This document shows positions 11,305 through 24,446 of a stretch of DNA of 64,000 bases, one piece after another. The DNA is taken from positions 19,605,783 through 19,669,782 of the forward strand of contig CM055109.1 in assembly GCA_029204225.1 (NCBI GenBank), given 5' to 3'. Below the pieces are notes generated by a model, which saw only the letters and a program-made list of their open reading frames with translations, was not told the origin of the DNA and did not search any database. A program made the position numbers and the translations under genes. Every line of letters starts with the position of its first letter. The stretch's first letter is position 1. Origin of the DNA: Diphasiastrum complanatum (taxonomy: Eukaryota; Streptophyta; Lycopodiopsida; Lycopodiales; Lycopodiaceae).

Positions 11305-12926
11305 GTTTGCTAAATGTGAAATTTTCTTGCTATAGTAGTCTCACATAAGAGGGAGTCAAGCAGGAGAGATGTCAATAATCTTATTCCAAAGGTTGGCATC
11401 ACTTCAACATCATCACTTTTCTCACAAGGTAGGGCTTACCCCCTAAGTGGCATCGTATGTGATCACACTAATGCCAATATGTGATGAGTCCACTTGTCAC
11501 CTTGTATATTAAGTTATTTTGGAGATCTTACGGTTCTCATGTCAAATGGATTCACTATCAAATTATACAAATCTTTTCAGCCAAATTTACCAAGACTCAT
11601 TTGTGTCTCATCTTTTTCACCTTCTCTCTTTTAGACATGTACATCCTTTCGATGATCGAAACTTTTCATAATACTCTCCACCTTTTCTACACAACTTTAC
11701 CTCATACTTGCCAACTCGTCCCTTCATCATGTACTTCATCAACGACCAAATGGAACTTTGGCAATTCATAGAGAACCTAGAAAACCATATTCAAAATCAA
11801 AAGAAAGTTATTTTTGTTAAGAAAATAGTACCTATTGATTTGCTTATTCCCATTCCCACACGCACTCTCACAAAAGGTGCAGTCCTTTCACGTCATTCTC
11901 CACTTGCCTCTATGTTGTACATGAGCAGGAGAAGAATAAGACATGTTCTATCAAAAAAAATTGTTACTCTTGGGGAGAGAGAAAGAAGATTTTTATTTTG
12001 AGTGCTAGTAATTTTGGAGAACAGAACACTCTCTTCATGGAGATGATCACAAAGGATTCCCAGTGGACTTTGTGAAGAGTAAAGAGTAATTTGAGGGGTA
12101 TGGTTTTTAGAGTGGGGCCAACGTTAAACTTTTATGGATCATTGTAAAGGGTGGTGTTGTAAATTATGATTGACGAATCATAAGATTCTAAAGGTTTATG
12201 ATTGACGAATCATAAATTGATACTTAGAGATCATTAGAAGATTATATGGGAATATGATGATTCTTAAGATGTTGGGAAATTCTTGATCAATTGGGTGAGT
12301 CAAGGATTTAGATCTGTTAGTTGAACTCTAAGTTTCTTTACTCCAGTGCATACTTGAGATTGTATGGATCTCACAGGCATTTTCATTAGGTAATTGTTTA
12401 CTTATGAGGAATTTGCTTACTTTAGTAGATGGTATTTTACTATAGATTGTAGTCTATAAGTGCTTGTGTACAAAGTTCAGTCTATATCTCCAGATTTATA
12501 GGAGACATATAACTCTATTAAGATACAGATAGTTGCTGATTTCTCGCAATGGTGCTAGAAGTGGGGCTATTAACTCATTACAGTAATTGTAGTACTCTGG
12601 AGTGAGTTATAATTATTTAAGACTTGATGGATCTCCTAGAGATTTTAAATGACTGAATTTGGGTATTTTAGAATATTTGGATATTCTAATATATTTGTAC
12701 CAAGAAGCATCATTATCTGCAAGAAATTGTGGACAAATTTTAGACTATGATTAAAATGGAATTTATCTAGCTTTCGGATTTGATCTCTGAAATAAAGAAG
12801 TTGATTCACCTAGTGGTTCATGTAATTAGGATTACATGAAGGTGATGAACTTTTGTTTTGGAGTAGACCAACCCATTTGGAAGATTTATAGTTTAGTGTA
12901 TCTTTGGGAATTTGAGTTAGTAGTTC
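10431..12926. other. Intergenic stretch without recognised genes
   Basis: AT-rich DNA with short open frames on both strands that match no family I know. It contains the SSR at 11222-11302. The 11480-12000 frames have no recognisable motif. The right part may be decayed body of gypsy G1, but I cannot align it. Confidence 0.5.
11222..11302. repeat. Compound SSR (TA)n(GA)n(G)n
   Basis: TA/TG repeats pass into GA repeats and then a run of about 11 G, an 81-bp compound microsatellite. Confidence 0.97.
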
Positions 12927-13091
12927 ATGAGAAGAGGCAATCAATTTAAAAATTGTTGCATCTCTGAGTGCTTATTCAGATGGAAAGATCAGACTAAGAG
13001 TAATGATTCATGGGTAAAACTTGAAAGCTTAAGGGATAATTTCATTTATTTTCCATGTTCTGAGGACAGAACCTGTTTAAGGGAGGAAGAA
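12927..13091 (+). pseudogene. Gypsy G1 integrase C-terminus (chromodomain-like) and PPT
   Basis: The last codons before the LTR read LFRWKDQTKSNDSWV, the pattern of the chromodomain-like end of plant gypsy integrases (YLVKWKG...ATWE). An acidic tail (LREEECYD) follows. A polypurine tract, AAGGGAGGAAGAA, at about 13078-13090 precedes TGTTACGACC. The rest of the element upstream is not recognisable. Confidence 0.6.
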
Positions 13092-13635
13092 TGTTACGAC
13101 CATATTTAGATATGGACATGGAATAGTCCTAATATGGTAGATTGGCCCTCCAGTGTTCGAGATTATTGGTCACGCCTAGATTTAATTCCACGTCAAGGCT
13201 CGTTTGTGACTAATGACCTTGAGAGGGCCCAAACACTCTAATTGAGACATATGGAGTACTGCATGTACGTGTGACATATATAGGCAGGAGGAATGCATGA
13301 GGAGCTGTGATCTATTTATAGTTGACCTGCATGGGGATTGCAGGGATCATGCACAGAATCCTACTCTCTATATATTGAGGTAGAAATTATCTCGTTAAGC
13401 TCTTCTCCTCTTGCTATCACATGGCATGGCTTAAAGGCTAGATCCAGGAGGATTTTTAAGGAGGGATCTAGGATCGGTTGGGTGGCTTTGCTCCATAGTC
13501 TCTTCTGTTGTGTTTTCCTATCCTCATCTTAGGGGTTTTCCCTAGTGGTCTTTACATGCCCTTTCTCATTTTACAATATATACATCTGGCTTCAAATAGA
13601 CCAATCTATAATTTATATAAGATAATCGTTTCACA
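13092..13635 (+). repeat. 3' LTR of gypsy G1, right edge uncertain
   Basis: It starts TGTTACGACC directly after a polypurine tract, the classic start of plant gypsy LTRs. A CACA at 13632-13635 is a possible end. No second copy was found for comparison, so the length of about 540 bp is provisional. Confidence 0.55.
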
Positions 13636-13892
13636 GGTCATTGCTACAATGTATTGTTGTAATAAACCAGATATGTTCATAAAAGAGGTTGGAATTCTAG
13701 TTGGTGCTTTTCAAAAGAATGGATTTATGAGGGATAAACTCTATCTTATCATCACTAAGTTACATCTCTGGCTCTTTTCCAAGTTTGTCCTACATTCTAC
13801 CACAAAATATTGATTGTCTTTTGGTGAGGAGTTAGCTATCCCTGGAGCTAACTGCCCCCTAAGGGATTCACTAAATGTGGGACGGTTGGTGG

Positions 13893-14460
<568 letters not shown>

Positions 14461-15835
14461 GCATCTGAATGCTACAAGAGGCTAAGAGCACAAGTGGACG
14501 AGGAAAAACAAGGAAACCTTGCAAAGGAGGAGGAGGAGGATGAAGTAGATGTATTCTTGATGGCATCTACATCCTCACCAACAAGCAATAGCAATTCAAG
14601 AGACAATTGGTGGATTGACAGTGGGGCTAGCTCCCACATGTCTTGTGAAAAGGACTTTTTCTCAACCTTACACTCTTTCAATGCTGCTAAAAAGTTTGTC
14701 TTTACTGCAAATGATGAAGAGTGTAGGATAGATGGTGTTGGTACCATCTCTTTGTGTATAGAATCCTCAAAATGCATGGATCTAGAAAATGTCCTTTATG
14801 TACCATCAATCACCAAGAATATGCTTAGTGTTGGTCTACTCTTAGAAAGTGGTTTGGATGTTCACTTTAAGCATGGTGTTTGCTTCATCTTGAAGAATGA
14901 TGTTTGCATTGCAAAGGGATTTAAACATGGAAGATTGTTTAAGTTGGAAGCTAGTGTTGCTTTGAAAGAATGAGCTTGGCAAAGGAGGAGATCTTGGCAA
15001 AGTGTGACCTTGATTGCATTGAGGAGGAGCATCAAAAGGAGGAAGATCTTGAGGATCAGCCTCAAAGCATGAGAGTTCCAAGAGAGTCCTCAATGACAAT
15101 GGCTGAGTCATCAAATTGCATGCAAATTGTCCATCAAGTGTGCATCTTGCAAGGGTGGTGAGCATTGGAGAGTCTACTATCTTTGAATACTTTTTGGAAA
15201 GCAGTAGTAGACATGAGGTGACTTGTTTCTTATCTTTAAGATCCATGGTGTTTATTACTTTGTATGACAAGACAATGAAATGGGATGCTTTGAAATCTAC
15301 ATTTGTTGTTGATAAAGCAATTTCATTGGATAACTATTTTTGTAATAGTTTGAATAGAGTCATAAAAGATGAAACATCATTTGCTTTGGAAATCTTTGTG
15401 TCCACATGCTTTGTGCATGATCATTCCAATGTAAGGACTAAAGATTATCCTATTTCAATGATAGGAATAATGGTAGTGTTTTGCTCTTCAAGTAGAGATT
15501 GTAGAATCTACTTGTTTTCCATCAAAGAAGTTGTCAATGGTGGAAATGTGATCTTTCAAAAGTGGAAGATTTGTAAACTTGAAGAAGCACCTTTAGATAA
15601 ACACCTTATTCAATTCATTGATGGTTTAAAGTCAAGACAAGTGGAGGAGCAAGCTCAAGACCCAAGGACTCCAAGAAGAACCTTGAGTATCAAGATGGAG
15701 CCATCAAGGCTCAATCATATAGATCAAGCAAGGCAAGTTGTCTTTGGCAACATTATGTATGCACTTAATAGTTTTATTGATGTATCTTCAAGTGCACAAA
15801 ATGCCTTGGAATCCATGTCTTGGCATGACGTATAG
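14461..15835 (+). pseudogene. Copia C4a Gag-protease-integrase remnant, 5' truncated
   Basis: Near-identical to C4b at 55238-57123 on the other strand, but starting in the Gag knuckle (SECYKRLRAQV). The protease motif WWIDSGASSHM is at about 14610-14640. Next come a decayed integrase and the copia linker (SRDCRIYLFS, RTLSIKMEPSRL). It stops at TAG 15833-15835, just as RT should begin. Compared with C4b it lacks single T residues near 14965 and 15127, and these split the frame into three. The whole RT core is missing, as it is in C4b. The segment is non-functional. Confidence 0.85.
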
Positions 15836-16046
15836 TTTTTGAAGTGTGCTACATGTATATAGACACATTTGTGGAACATCTTGTAAGGGATCCTCTAAGA
15901 GGTGGTGAAAGATCCTTCATGGACATCATTCTCTATTGGAGTCTCAAAAGTTCCTTGTTTGTAGCTGGATTTTTTAGACACTTCTAAAAGCTTTCATTCA
16001 TCTATCAAGAGAGTTGTAAATAGATCAAGCTAAATTTGAGGAGGAG
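15836..16046 (+). pseudogene. C4a RT/RNase H scar and PPT
   Basis: After the stop a short stretch translates to GERSFMDIILYWSLKSS, which matches the copia segment that follows RT (DERSFVDITLFRSLIGSL in C7). RT has therefore been cut out between the RT start and this point. The purine tract TTTGAGGAGGAG at about 16035-16046 directly precedes the LTR. Confidence 0.7.
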
Positions 16047-16748
16047 TGTGAAGAATTGCCAAAAATTGGCAAATCTAGTTTGATCAAAAACCATGTAGAA
16101 TATTGTAAATTGTGTATACAAGAGGGTTCCGCACATGTGAGACCATGATGCCACATGGGAAACCCATCCTAATGTAGGTTAGGTCAAGTCAAGAGAGTTG
16201 GTCATGTCTATTTGGTGGTCATCCCTACTTTATAGGACCTACACCTAAGTTTAAGGTGAAAATTTGACCAACTAGCTACCTACCAAGCATAACTCTAGGA
16301 AATAGACTAGGGTTTCATTTTAGGTCAAGGAGAGTGAGTTAACTTCCTTATTACATGCTGGAAATCCACCTAACTTCAAGAAGGAAGTCGAATTTGGTAT
16401 GTATTCCCTCTCTCCATAGTGAGACGATAGAAAAATTTTTGGAGCTCATTGGCAATCTCAAGCTAGTTCACTATGTACATTGAGTTTTTGTGTTCCAAAT
16501 GAAACCAAATCAATTTCTACTAGTTTCTCAGGTTGAAGGCCGTACTACAGCCTGTAGTACACACGTGTGGGCTCGAATTTCAATGTTGATCAATGCTTTT
16601 GATTGTGAATGCTTGTTGTTTGTCAAATTGCCAATCTAGATCAACTTTTTTGTGTCTAGTTTTTTGATAGATTGTTAAGCAAGCATCCAATCACTCTTGT
16701 GGATCTTTTGTAGATCCATTTATGGTCCTAAAGTACAGTACTTTCACA
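16047..16748 (+). repeat. 3' LTR of copia C4a
   Basis: It runs from TGTGAAGAATTGCC to CTTTCACA, 702 bp. It aligns along its length with the LTR at 54348-55027 on the opposite strand, and the two copies diverge exactly at these ends. The 5' LTR of C4a is lost. Confidence 0.9.
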
Positions 16749-17526
<778 letters not shown>

Positions 17527-17926
17527 TATAAGGGAAGCTCCTTAGATTCTGCTTACAAATCACAAACACAATGGATAATACACTATGGAGAAACCACCCA
17601 ACCAAGTAGAAGCATCCAATCAAACTCTAGAAGCTTCACCCCCAAGCCAAAGAACAAGAAGCATGAATGTATTGGCAATGAATCCACAACCATAATAAGG
17701 AGTAGGCGAGTTTGGACCCAATATATAGAGCCAAAAGCATCATGGGCACATAGCCATGCATAGTCCTAAGTTCCCTATATATAGATTCATTAAGAATAGA
17801 GTCCTAAGCATGGACCAACTATTCATAGAATTGCTATTGATAACTCTGCACATGCATCCACTGTCTCATACCTTGTCTAAACTCCATTTAGTGTGTTCTG
17901 GGCCTCACAAGGATATTAGTTACTTT
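17527..17926 (-). repeat. Direct repeat flanking gypsy G2, left copy
   Basis: 400 bp, closely matching 21038-21448 (mostly single substitutions and one indel of about 13 bp). Both copies run from TATAAGGGAAGC to GATATTAG.TACTTT. Their placement on either side of the G2 coding core suggests the two LTRs of G2. But they lack TG...CA ends and abut coding sequence directly, so PBS and leader or PPT have been deleted, or the repeat is something else. Confidence 0.7.
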
Positions 17927-18366
17927 CGAAGGCTGAACGCCATAAGGCTGGTGGTTTGTTGCATCCGTTAGATATTCCAGTTAAGAAACGGGAAAGCATA
18001 CCTATGGATTTGACAGGGTTCGCATTTAACAACATATGACTCGACATATGGCTTGAGCTTTGGCCAATAAAATTCTCTTTTAACCAAGTCCAGAGTCCTG
18101 TGTATACCGGGATGTCCTGCACAGGGTATGTCATGACATTCAAATAAAATCTTATGTTTGAGCTCATCATCCCCAGGTACACAAACTTTCCCATTCCAAA
18201 ATAGTAATCCATCTCGAATGGTAAACTGTTTCACAATCTTCTTATCTTTCTTAGTTAGCTGAGTCCCTTGTGTTTCTGACTCAACACTGTCCACATTTCT
18301 TCTAGTTTGAACAATATTCCAAATGTGATCAAAATGGGAGTCTGATTCATATTTTTCTCTCAACGA
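17927..18366 (-). pseudogene. Gypsy G2 integrase N-terminal part
   Basis: The frame gives an integrase zinc-binding region (HKILFECHD, then GHPGIHRT, then CEPCQIHR) preceded by the usual RNase H-integrase linker (DGLLFWNGKVCVP). The spacing fits an H-H-C-C finger. It is cut at about 17968, before the catalytic D,D,E core, and joins the direct repeat, so no integration function remains. Confidence 0.85.
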
Positions 18367-19721
18367 AAGATATAGATCTGTAGAGATCTAGGTGAATGAC
18401 AACTCGTTTAGTTCACCGATCCGACTAAGAGCATCTGCAACTTGATTAGAGTTTTCTCTTATGTAATGAATTTCACAATCGAATTCTTGCATCAATTCAG
18501 CCCATCGAGCTTTTCTCCCCTGAAGATCATGTTGATTACAAAAATACTTAAGAGGCTAGTGATCCGTATGGCACTACAAACTTACTACCATACAAGTAGT
18601 GTCTCCAGGTTTTAAGTGCATGGATTATAGCAAACAATTCCTTTTCTTGCACAGTATAACGCAACTGAGGACCAGTGAATTTTTTGCTCTCAAACGCTAG
18701 TGGCCTATCCATTTGTAATAGAACCGCTCCAACTGCAACATTACTTGCATCTGTTCTCACGATGTAAGTTGAATTTGGATTTGCAATTTGTAACACGGGA
18801 GCTCCTCTTTTTCTTTTTATTAACAAACCCTTTTGTCATTAAGTGGAGTTGCTAACTTAGCATAATCCTCAATAAATCTCTTGAAGAAAAGTGTAAAACC
18901 TAAAAAATGACTTTACGTACCTCACACTTCCTGCAATTGCCACTCAATCACAATTTTGATTTTATCCTCGTCAACCTTGATCCCATTTACTGTGATCTTA
19001 TGACCGAGATAAAGTAACTCTTGATTAAAGAATTCACACTTGGAGTCTTTAGCGTAGAATAACTCTCGACAGAGTTTCATCAAGATGATTTTTAAGTGTT
19101 CTATGTGTTTCACCAAGAATAGACTGTAAACAAGAATGTCGTCTACGAATACAACCACACAAACTTCCCCAAATATGGACAAAATAAATCGTTCATCATT
19201 TGCTGGAATGTTGCTGGAGCATTCGTTAATCCAAATGGCAATACTAAGAATTCATAATGACCAAATCTAGAATGAAATCATGTCTTTTGGACATCTTCCG
19301 ACTTAATTCTTATTTGATGGCACCCTGTCCTGAGATCTATCTTGGTGAAATACTGTGCTCCACCCAAGTGATCTACAATGTCATCCATCCTGGGTAATGG
19401 ATATTTATTTTTAATAGTCACTTTATTAAGACCCTTGTAATCCACACACATCCGAAAACCTCCATCTTTCTTCGCTTTAAGAAGAATAAGAGTGCCCCAT
19501 GGTGATTTACTAGGTTGTATATGTCTCATCCTCAGATAGTTTTCTATTTGATTTGAAATCTCTGTCTTCTCTTTCTTAGAGAACCTATAAGGTTGTCTAG
19601 AGACAGGTTGACTTCTTGGAATTAACTCAATCATGTGGTCTACTGACCTAGACGGTGGTAAACCATGAGATAATTTAGATGGAAAAACATCCCTAAATTC
19701 ATTTATGATATGTTCTTTCAC
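18367..19721 (-). pseudogene. Gypsy G2 reverse transcriptase and RNase H
   Basis: RT begins near 19721 (EFRDVFP, then [20 protein letters not shown], then [19 protein letters not shown]). It continues to [13 protein letters not shown] near 19220 and the catalytic FVDDILVYS near 19150. RNase H follows with IVRTDASNVAVGAVLLQ and ELFAIIHALKTWRHYLYG (about 18770-18590). Stops and frameshifts lie near 19275, 19185, 18920 and 18545. The linker to integrase occupies 18545-18367. Sequence type fits a chromovirus-like Ty3/gypsy. Confidence 0.9.
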
Positions 19722-19724
19722 TGC

Positions 19725-20306
19725 TTATTCATGATCTAAATTTACTGAGTTAAGAATTGCTAAGAATTCACAACCATTTAGATTCATTTCAGGAACATCC
19801 ACAACTGGAATAGCACATATTGCAAAAACTTCATACTCATAATAATCCAATGTTTCCATTTCATTAACTTTAGAAATCCAATCCAACGGACATACAAAAT
19901 TACTTCCAAATAATATAACTACCTTATCACCCTCTTTGAAAGTGAGAACATGCTTCTCAAAATCAATTAATAGAGAAGGCGATTTACTAAATAACCATTC
20001 GTAACCTAAGATTGAATTGGTACAGGCTAAGTCTAAAACATGAAAATTAACTATATGTCCTTGCATCAAAATTGGGTGCTTCGGGACTTTTACATTCCTA
20101 GTCTCCAACTCTGTTCTTGAAGCTAGATAAACTTTATATCTATGATTGTTGGCTTCAATTTCCAAGCTGAGTTTCTGCACAAGACGAGAATCAATAAAAT
20201 TATGAGTTGAACCACTGTCCAATAAAATACTCACTTCTTGATCTTTAACTATGCCAACTAAACGGAAAAGTTCGTTAGGCAAGAAAGAAATAGTATAAAA
20301 CAACAT
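19725..20306 (-). pseudogene. Gypsy G2 protease
   Basis: A 193-codon frame with the retropepsin motif ILLDSGSTHNFID and a later ILGYEWLFS, as in plant gypsy proteases. A stop separates it from RT by one codon, and a short gap with frameshift separates it from Gag. The active-site D-S-G is intact. Confidence 0.85.
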
Positions 20307-20363
20307 TCACACTCACAATTAGCCAGGTTAATCTCCAAAGTTTTACCATTGCCTACTGGGATC

Positions 20364-21037
20364 TCAATCATTTGACACTTTCTTCCTTTCTGGACAAAAT
20401 TTCATCATATGTCTAGGCTTCTTACAGACGAAACGTAAATTCTCTTTCTTACCCTTTTTCCGGGACATAGATTTCTTAAATCTCTTTCTCTTCGGCTTCC
20501 TGGGTTCCGATGCTGCTTGATCTAATTTGTCAAAATATTTTGCTTGGTCTGGACCGCGCTTCTTGCCCTTCTTAGTTTTCAAAGTGGTTGGAATTTGTGC
20601 AAACTGCTTCCTGGATGCCACCACTGTGGAATCATATGCTTCCGCAATCCGAAATGCATCCTCGAGGTTTTGAAGAACATTTCGCCTGCATTCGCTCTGA
20701 TAGTCGGCTGGCAAACCTAGGACAAACTGCCAAAGTGCCAACTTTGCATCGAATGATGGAACCCTATTCCATAGGTCCATGAATTCCTGGATATAAGAGT
20801 ATAAACTCTTTGTACCCATCCTGCAGTACACGAACTTCATGTAGTAGTCAACGTCATCAGCAACTATGAAAGCTTTCTTGAAAACTTTTGCAAACGCATC
20901 CCAAGTAGTTGACTTCATTGGTAAATCTCGCCACCACGATGACGCTTTGTTGCGTAAGAACAGCACGACTTTGTCCCTTCGGCTTCCTGATGAAAAGCAC
21001 CACCTCTCCAAACTTGTAAGCCTTGCTTTGCTACCAC
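20364..21037 (-). pseudogene. Gypsy G2 Gag, N-terminus lost
   Basis: It retains the retrotransposon Gag core (KVVLFLRNKASSWWRDLP, then WDAFAKVFKKAF, then FVLGLPADYQSECRR) and a long Lys/Arg-rich stretch. The single zinc knuckle reads RFVCKKPRHMMKFC, so its first Cys is replaced by Arg. At 21037 the frame runs straight into the direct repeat, hence the true N-terminus, leader and PBS are deleted. Confidence 0.85.
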
Positions 21038-21448
21038 TATAAGGGAAGCTCCTTAGATCTTGCTTACAAATCACAAACACAATGGATAACACACTATGGT
21101 GAAACCACCCAACCAAGTAGGAGCATCCAATCAAATTCTAGAAGCTTCACCCCCAAGCCAAAGAACAAGAAGCATGAATGTAGAGTGAGAGCCCGGCAAT
21201 GAATCCACAACCATAATGAGGAGTAGGGCGAGTTTGGACCGAATATATAGAGCCAAAAGCATCCTGGGCACATAGCCATGCATAGCCCTAAGTTCCCTAT
21301 ACATAGATTCATTAAGAATAGAGTCCTAAGCATGGACCAACTATTCAAAGAATTGCTATTGATAACTCTACACATGCATACACTGTCTCATACCTTCTCT
21401 AAACTCCATTTAGTGTATTCTGGGCCTCACAAGGATATTAGATACTTT
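21038..21448 (-). repeat. Direct repeat flanking gypsy G2, right copy
   Basis: Partner of 17527-17926. It differs by an extra AGTGAGAGCCC-type insertion near 21181 and scattered substitutions. If these are LTRs, this would be the 5' copy. Confidence 0.7.
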
Positions 21449-22640
21449 TGGGTCACGTCCAGTATGATGTGGCATAACTAATAGCTTGTTTCACTGGAGT
21501 ACCGTGTATCCAAGACTAGGAGTATACTGTATCCTATTATGTACTAGGGGTGGTCATGGACATAACAGGAATGCACGCTACAAAAATAATATATCGAATC
21601 TAAGCATATAATAAAAAAAACATGTATTTAGATATTATATCTAAACAAGTAATAGAAAACATGTATTCTGAATACCTTTACATCATACATTTTGATTTTT
21701 TTTATTGTGAAGTCTCCCAAACCTAATTTTAACACTTTCACAATTTGTGGATGTGTGCTTGTAATTCAGCTCATATTATACAAATTAGAGTGAACACTCC
21801 ATTTTCATCCACATATGTGGATAGAACACACAACCACTACACAAGTACAAAATAGTTTAGTTTTTCAAAGCTAAATTATAATGTTATAGAACACAAAGTA
21901 ATGAAATGGCATACATAAAGACACTCACTCATAAACAACTGGCACAACGAAGATATTTGTGTTTTGTGGAATATGATTCAAGGTTTTCACACAATTTTAA
22001 AATCATAACCATAATAATAATAAAAGTGGTACCAATACAAGATTCTCAAAAACATCATTCTTATGAATTTTGAGCCAAAACTTTTAGCTTGGCCTCCCCA
22101 GTGGTATCAAACATATCTTACATTTTATCTTGCATTTTTTCTATATGCTTATGATCACAAATTGAAACATTTCTCTACTTTTTGGCACAATAAAATCATA
22201 TTGTTGCCCCAATTTTGCTAATTCTTTTCCAAGCATTTGATCTTTTTGAATGTAAGCATATGATTTGATGCAACTCATTGACAAGCTAAAAAAAATTAAA
22301 ATACTTACAATTTTATTTTGTATCATCCACAGCCAAAAGTTCAAATAAACTTAGATGATTTAGAATGTCAAGATTATAGCAAATAAGGATCCTAAAACAC
22401 TTGAAATGATGAGGAAAACAATAGTTTATGATTCCATAATGTTAGCACAAGTTGCACTATCAAAATCCATGAAATATCTATGCTTGGACCTCACTAAATG
22501 GCTCAAATCCTGAAAGTATGGCCTCCCACAATCTTAGTACTATACGCTAGACCCACATTCAATCCTATAATGATTACAAATCAGAAGATCTCACATAGAG
22601 AAATTGCACCAATATGAGAGAAAAACCATGAAATTGCTTG
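21449..22640. other. AT-rich spacer
   Basis: No coding frame or element end recognised. The right part may include decayed LTR of copia C5. Confidence 0.45.
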
Positions 22641-22795
22641 ATTGATTTTGGTGAGAGATCATCACCTATATATACATGATCCATCACAGTTTTGGGCAAG
22701 TATGAGTAGTCCTAAACCTATCCCTAATGCTAATTTTGATGGATCTCTCATCGCTACCAAGTTAGGGTTGGAATCTTGGAGATCCCTCAACAATA
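22641..22795 (-). repeat. Copia C5 3' LTR fragment
   Basis: Beyond the RNase H C-terminus the sequence resembles the internal part of the C8 LTR at 39780-39900 (CCAAGA..CCAACCCTAA, GATCCAT, ATTAGGG.TAGGT). PPT and LTR start are absent, so a deletion fused the pol end to the LTR interior. The left edge is not defined. Confidence 0.45.
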
Positions 22796-23513
22796 ATGAT
22801 CTGAACTTCATAAAAGGTGTCTTTTGAAGTGGTTTAGTAAGTAGATCAGCTACACATTCATTTCTTGGAACATGCTCCAAAGCAGTCTCCTTAGATTGCA
22901 CCATTTTTCTCACAAAGTGATGGCATATCTCAATGTGCTTAGATCACTATTTCCACTAATGATGATGTCATCTACATAAATGAGTAAACGTACAATACCA
23001 ACAACATCAAACTTAATGTAAAGAGTGGGTTTATATTCACTTTGAACAAAAGAAAGTGAAATGAAATAGCAATCTAATCTTGAATTCCAAGATCTCGAGG
23101 CTTGCTTCAAGCCATAGATGCTTCCTTGGAGACGACATACTTTGTCCTCCATTCCATGCTTGGTGAACCCTTGTGGCTGCTCCATATAGATATCCTCTTC
23201 CAAAAAACCATTCAAGAAGGCATTAGAGACATCCATTTGACATAGGACCCATCCAAAATGTAATGCAAGTGCAATGACTAGCCTTATTGTGACCATCTTG
23301 GCCATGGGTTCAAAAATTTCCTCATAGTCTATCCCTCTCTCTTGAGCATAACCTTTTGCAACTAATGTTGCTTTATGTTTGTTAACACTTCCATTTGCAT
23401 TCATCTTAAGCTTGAAGATCCACTTGCATCCTATTACATTCCTTTGAGGTCTATCAACAAGCAACCAAGTTTCATTCTCAATCAAGGCATCATATTCATC
23501 CAACATAGCTTAA
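22796..23513 (-). pseudogene. Copia C5 reverse transcriptase with RNase H deleted
   Basis: RT reads clearly: NVIGCKWIFKLK, then VAKGYAQERGIDYEEIF, then MDVSNAFLNG, then SIYGLKQASRSW, ending LLIYVDDIIISGNSDL with both catalytic Asp present. Immediately after, the frame shifts and resumes at SKHIEICHHFVRKM and ECVADLLTKPLQ, the C-terminal end of copia RNase H. About 250 residues of RT thumb and RNase H are therefore missing. Confidence 0.9.
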
Positions 23514-24446
23514 TACAATTCTTGGAGTTTAATGCTTCTTTAACATTAGATGGTTCTTCAAAACTAGATAAAGCATAAGAGGTGGATGAGATACCCTCGG
23601 CTTGCTGCCCTTTTCCTTGATATGTGAGCCTTGATGGCTCCACTTTTGCCCTTGAAAAACTCCTTTGTGTGATAGGTGGGTTTGGTGCTTGCTCCTCCAT
23701 GAGCTCCTCCTCAAAATCAAGATCTTGCTCCTCGACCATCTTCTTCTTGATTGTTGGAGCACTTGAGCCTTCTTCAAGCACATGCATATTATGTTCATCA
23801 AATATAACATCTCTTGAAACAACAAATTTGTTCAAGGATGGGAGATAGATTTTGTAGCCCTTGCTTGAGCTTGCATATCCAAGCATGATCCCTCTTGTGG
23901 AAGATGGATCCTCCTTGGTTCTTGTTTCCAATGGCACATGCACATAACATATACACCCAAAAACTTTCAAGTGATTATATTGGGTCTCTTTCCATACAAC
24001 ATCTCATAAGGAGTTTTGCCTTCAATTGCATTGCAAGACACCCTATTCATCAAGTAGTTTGCACATACAAGAGATTCACCCCAAAAAGATTTGGGCAAAC
24101 AGGCATCCAATCCTAAAGCCTTAGAATGTTCACATAATGTTCTATTCCTTCTTTCAACAACTCCATTTTGTTGAGGGGTGTAAGGACAAGAATTTTCTTT
24201 CTTGATCCCTTCCTCCTCACAAAAGGCCTTGAACTCATTGGAGATGTATTCTCCACCATTGTCACTTCTAAGAATCTTGATGCTATGATTATGATGGTTT
24301 TCCACAAACAGCTTAAATTTTACAAAAGTATCAAATACTTGAGACTTGAAGGAAAGTAAGAACACCCAACAATATCTTGAGTAGTCATCAATGAAGGTTA
24401 AAAACATGGATGAACCTCCATTAGATTTGGTGCTAGCAATATGCAC
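23514..24446 (-). pseudogene. Copia C5 integrase and linker
   Basis: The integrase core shows DVH, then LRSDNGGEYIS, then TPQQNGVVERRNR, so all three acidic residues are present. LRVFGC-type sequence, GYASSSKGYKIYLPS and SRDVIFDE follow, then the linker to RT (RAKVEPSRLTY, YALSSFEEPSNVKEALNS). A TAG replaces the Ser codon directly before the first Asp (24447-24449), and a frameshift lies near 23968. Confidence 0.9.

Noticed and set aside
14461-15835. Integrase-like middle of C4 as a captured host gene
   Set aside because: On alignment by eye it follows the copia integrase order (VHLARVVSIG, then FLPL..MVF, then LDN.YFCN), so it is decayed integrase rather than new sequence.
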